From the NCBI GenBank assembly GCA_947034885.2, contig OX344754.2, positions 23,516,501-23,580,500 of the forward strand: a DNA stretch of 64,000 nucleotides, given 5' to 3'. Positions 62,221 through 64,000 of this stretch are shown in pieces; position 1 is the first letter of the stretch; the number at the start of each line of letters is the position of its first letter. This DNA is from Thuidium tamariscinum. Taxonomy: Eukaryota; Streptophyta; Bryopsida; Hypnales; Thuidiaceae. The notes under the pieces were generated by a model. It saw only the letters and a program-made list of their open reading frames with translations. It had not been told where the DNA came from and did not search any database. A program made the translations under genes and the position numbers.

Positions 62221-64000
62221 AACACTTCAAACCTTGAAATCCCTAGTTATTTTTTAGCATCCAAAAACCTCTAAACTAAATCTATACCAACCCTATTCAA
62301 TAGACAAACACACAAATTCATTGTAAAAGAACTATACTCCAACAATAATGAAGCCTTCAATCCTAAATTAATACTTCAAACCTTGAAAGCCATTGACATT
62401 AGATGTAGCAATATCACAATGTCAGATCAAATCCAAAACAACCAAAAAGAAGAAGTGTAAATTAACAAATTCAAAAGTGAAGTCAATGTAGGGAGGCAAC
62501 AATTGGAGCAACAATTGGGCAAGGTTGTGATGGAAATTGTGGATCATTGCAAGAAAGACTAGTACTATTTTGCATCACACTTGGAACATTAAAGTTGTCA
62601 TTCATTCTAACTTTTGAAGCAAGAACCTCATTAACTTGAATTTTTTATTGGGAAAATCTAATGCAAGAAAATGAGATTCTTTATTTTTCAAAAAAATTCA
62701 AAAATCATTTTGTATTTAAATGCCAATTTAGCTTATTTATCACACTTTGCAATTTCAAGGTTTTTAGTAGTGGGAAGTATTCAAATTTAATGATTAAAAG
62801 ATAAAAATTTTGTGGTGTATTCCTACAGTAGGCATGCATGCAAACACCAAAAGAATTTTTTTTAAAACGTTCTTTTATTTCTTCTACATGAGTGCTAACA
62901 TGGCTCCTTTGTACATACACAATTCTTAATATTCCAGATTAGATAGTTTTGAGATCATTCTTTTGATGAAGTCTTTTCATGATGAAGTTCTCCCAATTTA
63001 CCATTTTTTAGTTTTTTTGAAAATGATTTCTCCTGTTCTTTATAAATTAAAATGTTAAAATACGTATTTTTAAGGAAATTTGCACTTTTTTGATTCTCCT
63101 ACTTCAAGAACTTTTCTATGATTTTTCCTTCCTAGGATACCTTTTTCTTAAAGGTGTATATATGTAGCACTTTTTTTTTGCATTTAAAAAAAGTTCTTTT
63201 TTTAATTATATACTTCTCTTCAAAAAATCAAAAAAATGCTACAAAATCATATATTCTTTCTTACAATGATTTGTAATGAATAGAGGAATTAGGGTTTGAA
63301 GAAAGATAATTAACACAATTCTAAATCATTTAAAGGTAGCTTTGCTGAACTATATACAAATTTATCCAATAACCTTACACATAAAAGCTAGATAAAATGA
63401 AAAAAATATATATGATGAACTTTGTAAACAATGATGAACTACACAAAGATAGCACTTCAAGTGCAAAAACATTATAAGAGCTCAAACCACATGATTATAA
63501 AGAGAAATGTCCAAAAAATATCTCCTCACCCTTCTTATATTCTTATATAATAGAGATTATTAATAAAGATGATTAGTCCTCAAGAAGACTAGGACTTCTT
63601 TCTTATTTTCAGTTTTTTTGTGTTTAATTCTATCCAAAAACATGCTTGAAGGTAAAAGTCCTAGTTACACTTCTTGAATTACATCTTTTCAAATTGCTAA
63701 CATATTGTCTTTCTATAGTGTTGTTTAATCCCTTATCACCTAAATGGTTTGTTTCACACTGGAAAAATCAAGATTCTTCCAATCCCACCAAGTTTTTTCC
63801 TGGAAGTTCATTGGCTTGCCCAATCATCCAATTCATGAGTAGAGTAACCCATGGTTTAGTAGTAGCTAAAGCAACTTTGTCACTTCTGTGTATCCATTGG
63901 ATTAAGTCCTTTCAGGGGTTCCTTAGGGACCGATTCACTCTGCGTAGATTTACTGAACGTAGAACCCCTTGAACTTTTGGTGATCATGTTTTTCATATGA
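62221..64000. other. AT-rich intergenic DNA
   Basis: No gene recognised. The 108-codon plus-strand frame at 63646-63972 has no recognised domain and is probably chance or an old transposon remnant. Confidence 0.45.

Overview
The window looks like nuclear DNA of a land plant or close streptophyte. It has spliced plant genes with GT-AG introns, a plastid-targeted pyruvate dehydrogenase subunit and an L1-type LINE, all set in very AT-rich repeat-filled DNA. Coding exons are much more GC-rich than their surroundings. The lineage cannot be fixed from sequence alone; a seed-free plant is my low-confidence guess.

Layout. 1-2826 (-): a class-3 (diacylglycerol-type) lipase running off the left edge. 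4.8-13.4 kb: AT-rich DNA built largely from nested TTAA-flanked elements and MITEs. 15.3-21.5 kb: two head-to-head copies of plastid PDH E1-beta in a perfect 2,098-bp inverted repeat with a 1,995-bp spacer. 22.0-30.1 kb: a decayed LINE on the minus strand. 33.7-38.5 kb (-): a 13-exon IFRD/SAT32-type gene, fully reconstructable in frame. 39.6-55.5 kb: AT-rich repeats, hairpins and MITEs, including a ~0.83-kb inverted repeat (50.7-55.5 kb). 55.7-56.7 kb (-): a two-exon HAD type-II haloacid-dehalogenase-like gene. 57.4-58.8 kb: a palindrome of 176-bp units. 60-62.2 kb: two more TTAA elements.

Strongest signals. (1) A family of ~930-bp non-coding elements has CCCC...GGGG termini exactly flanked by TTAA, the signature of piggyBac-type transposition. 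The window contains its own proof: one arm of the 50.7/55.5-kb inverted repeat carries the element between two TTAAs, and the other arm has the same sequence with a single TTAA. A second, ~765-bp TTAA subfamily is nested in a first-family copy, again with a paralogous unoccupied site for comparison. (2) The two PDH copies appear identical across all exons and introns, yet the homologous 5' flanks just outside the tract have diverged, which points to recent gene conversion. The four genes have unrelated housekeeping or metabolic roles and form no operon or cluster.
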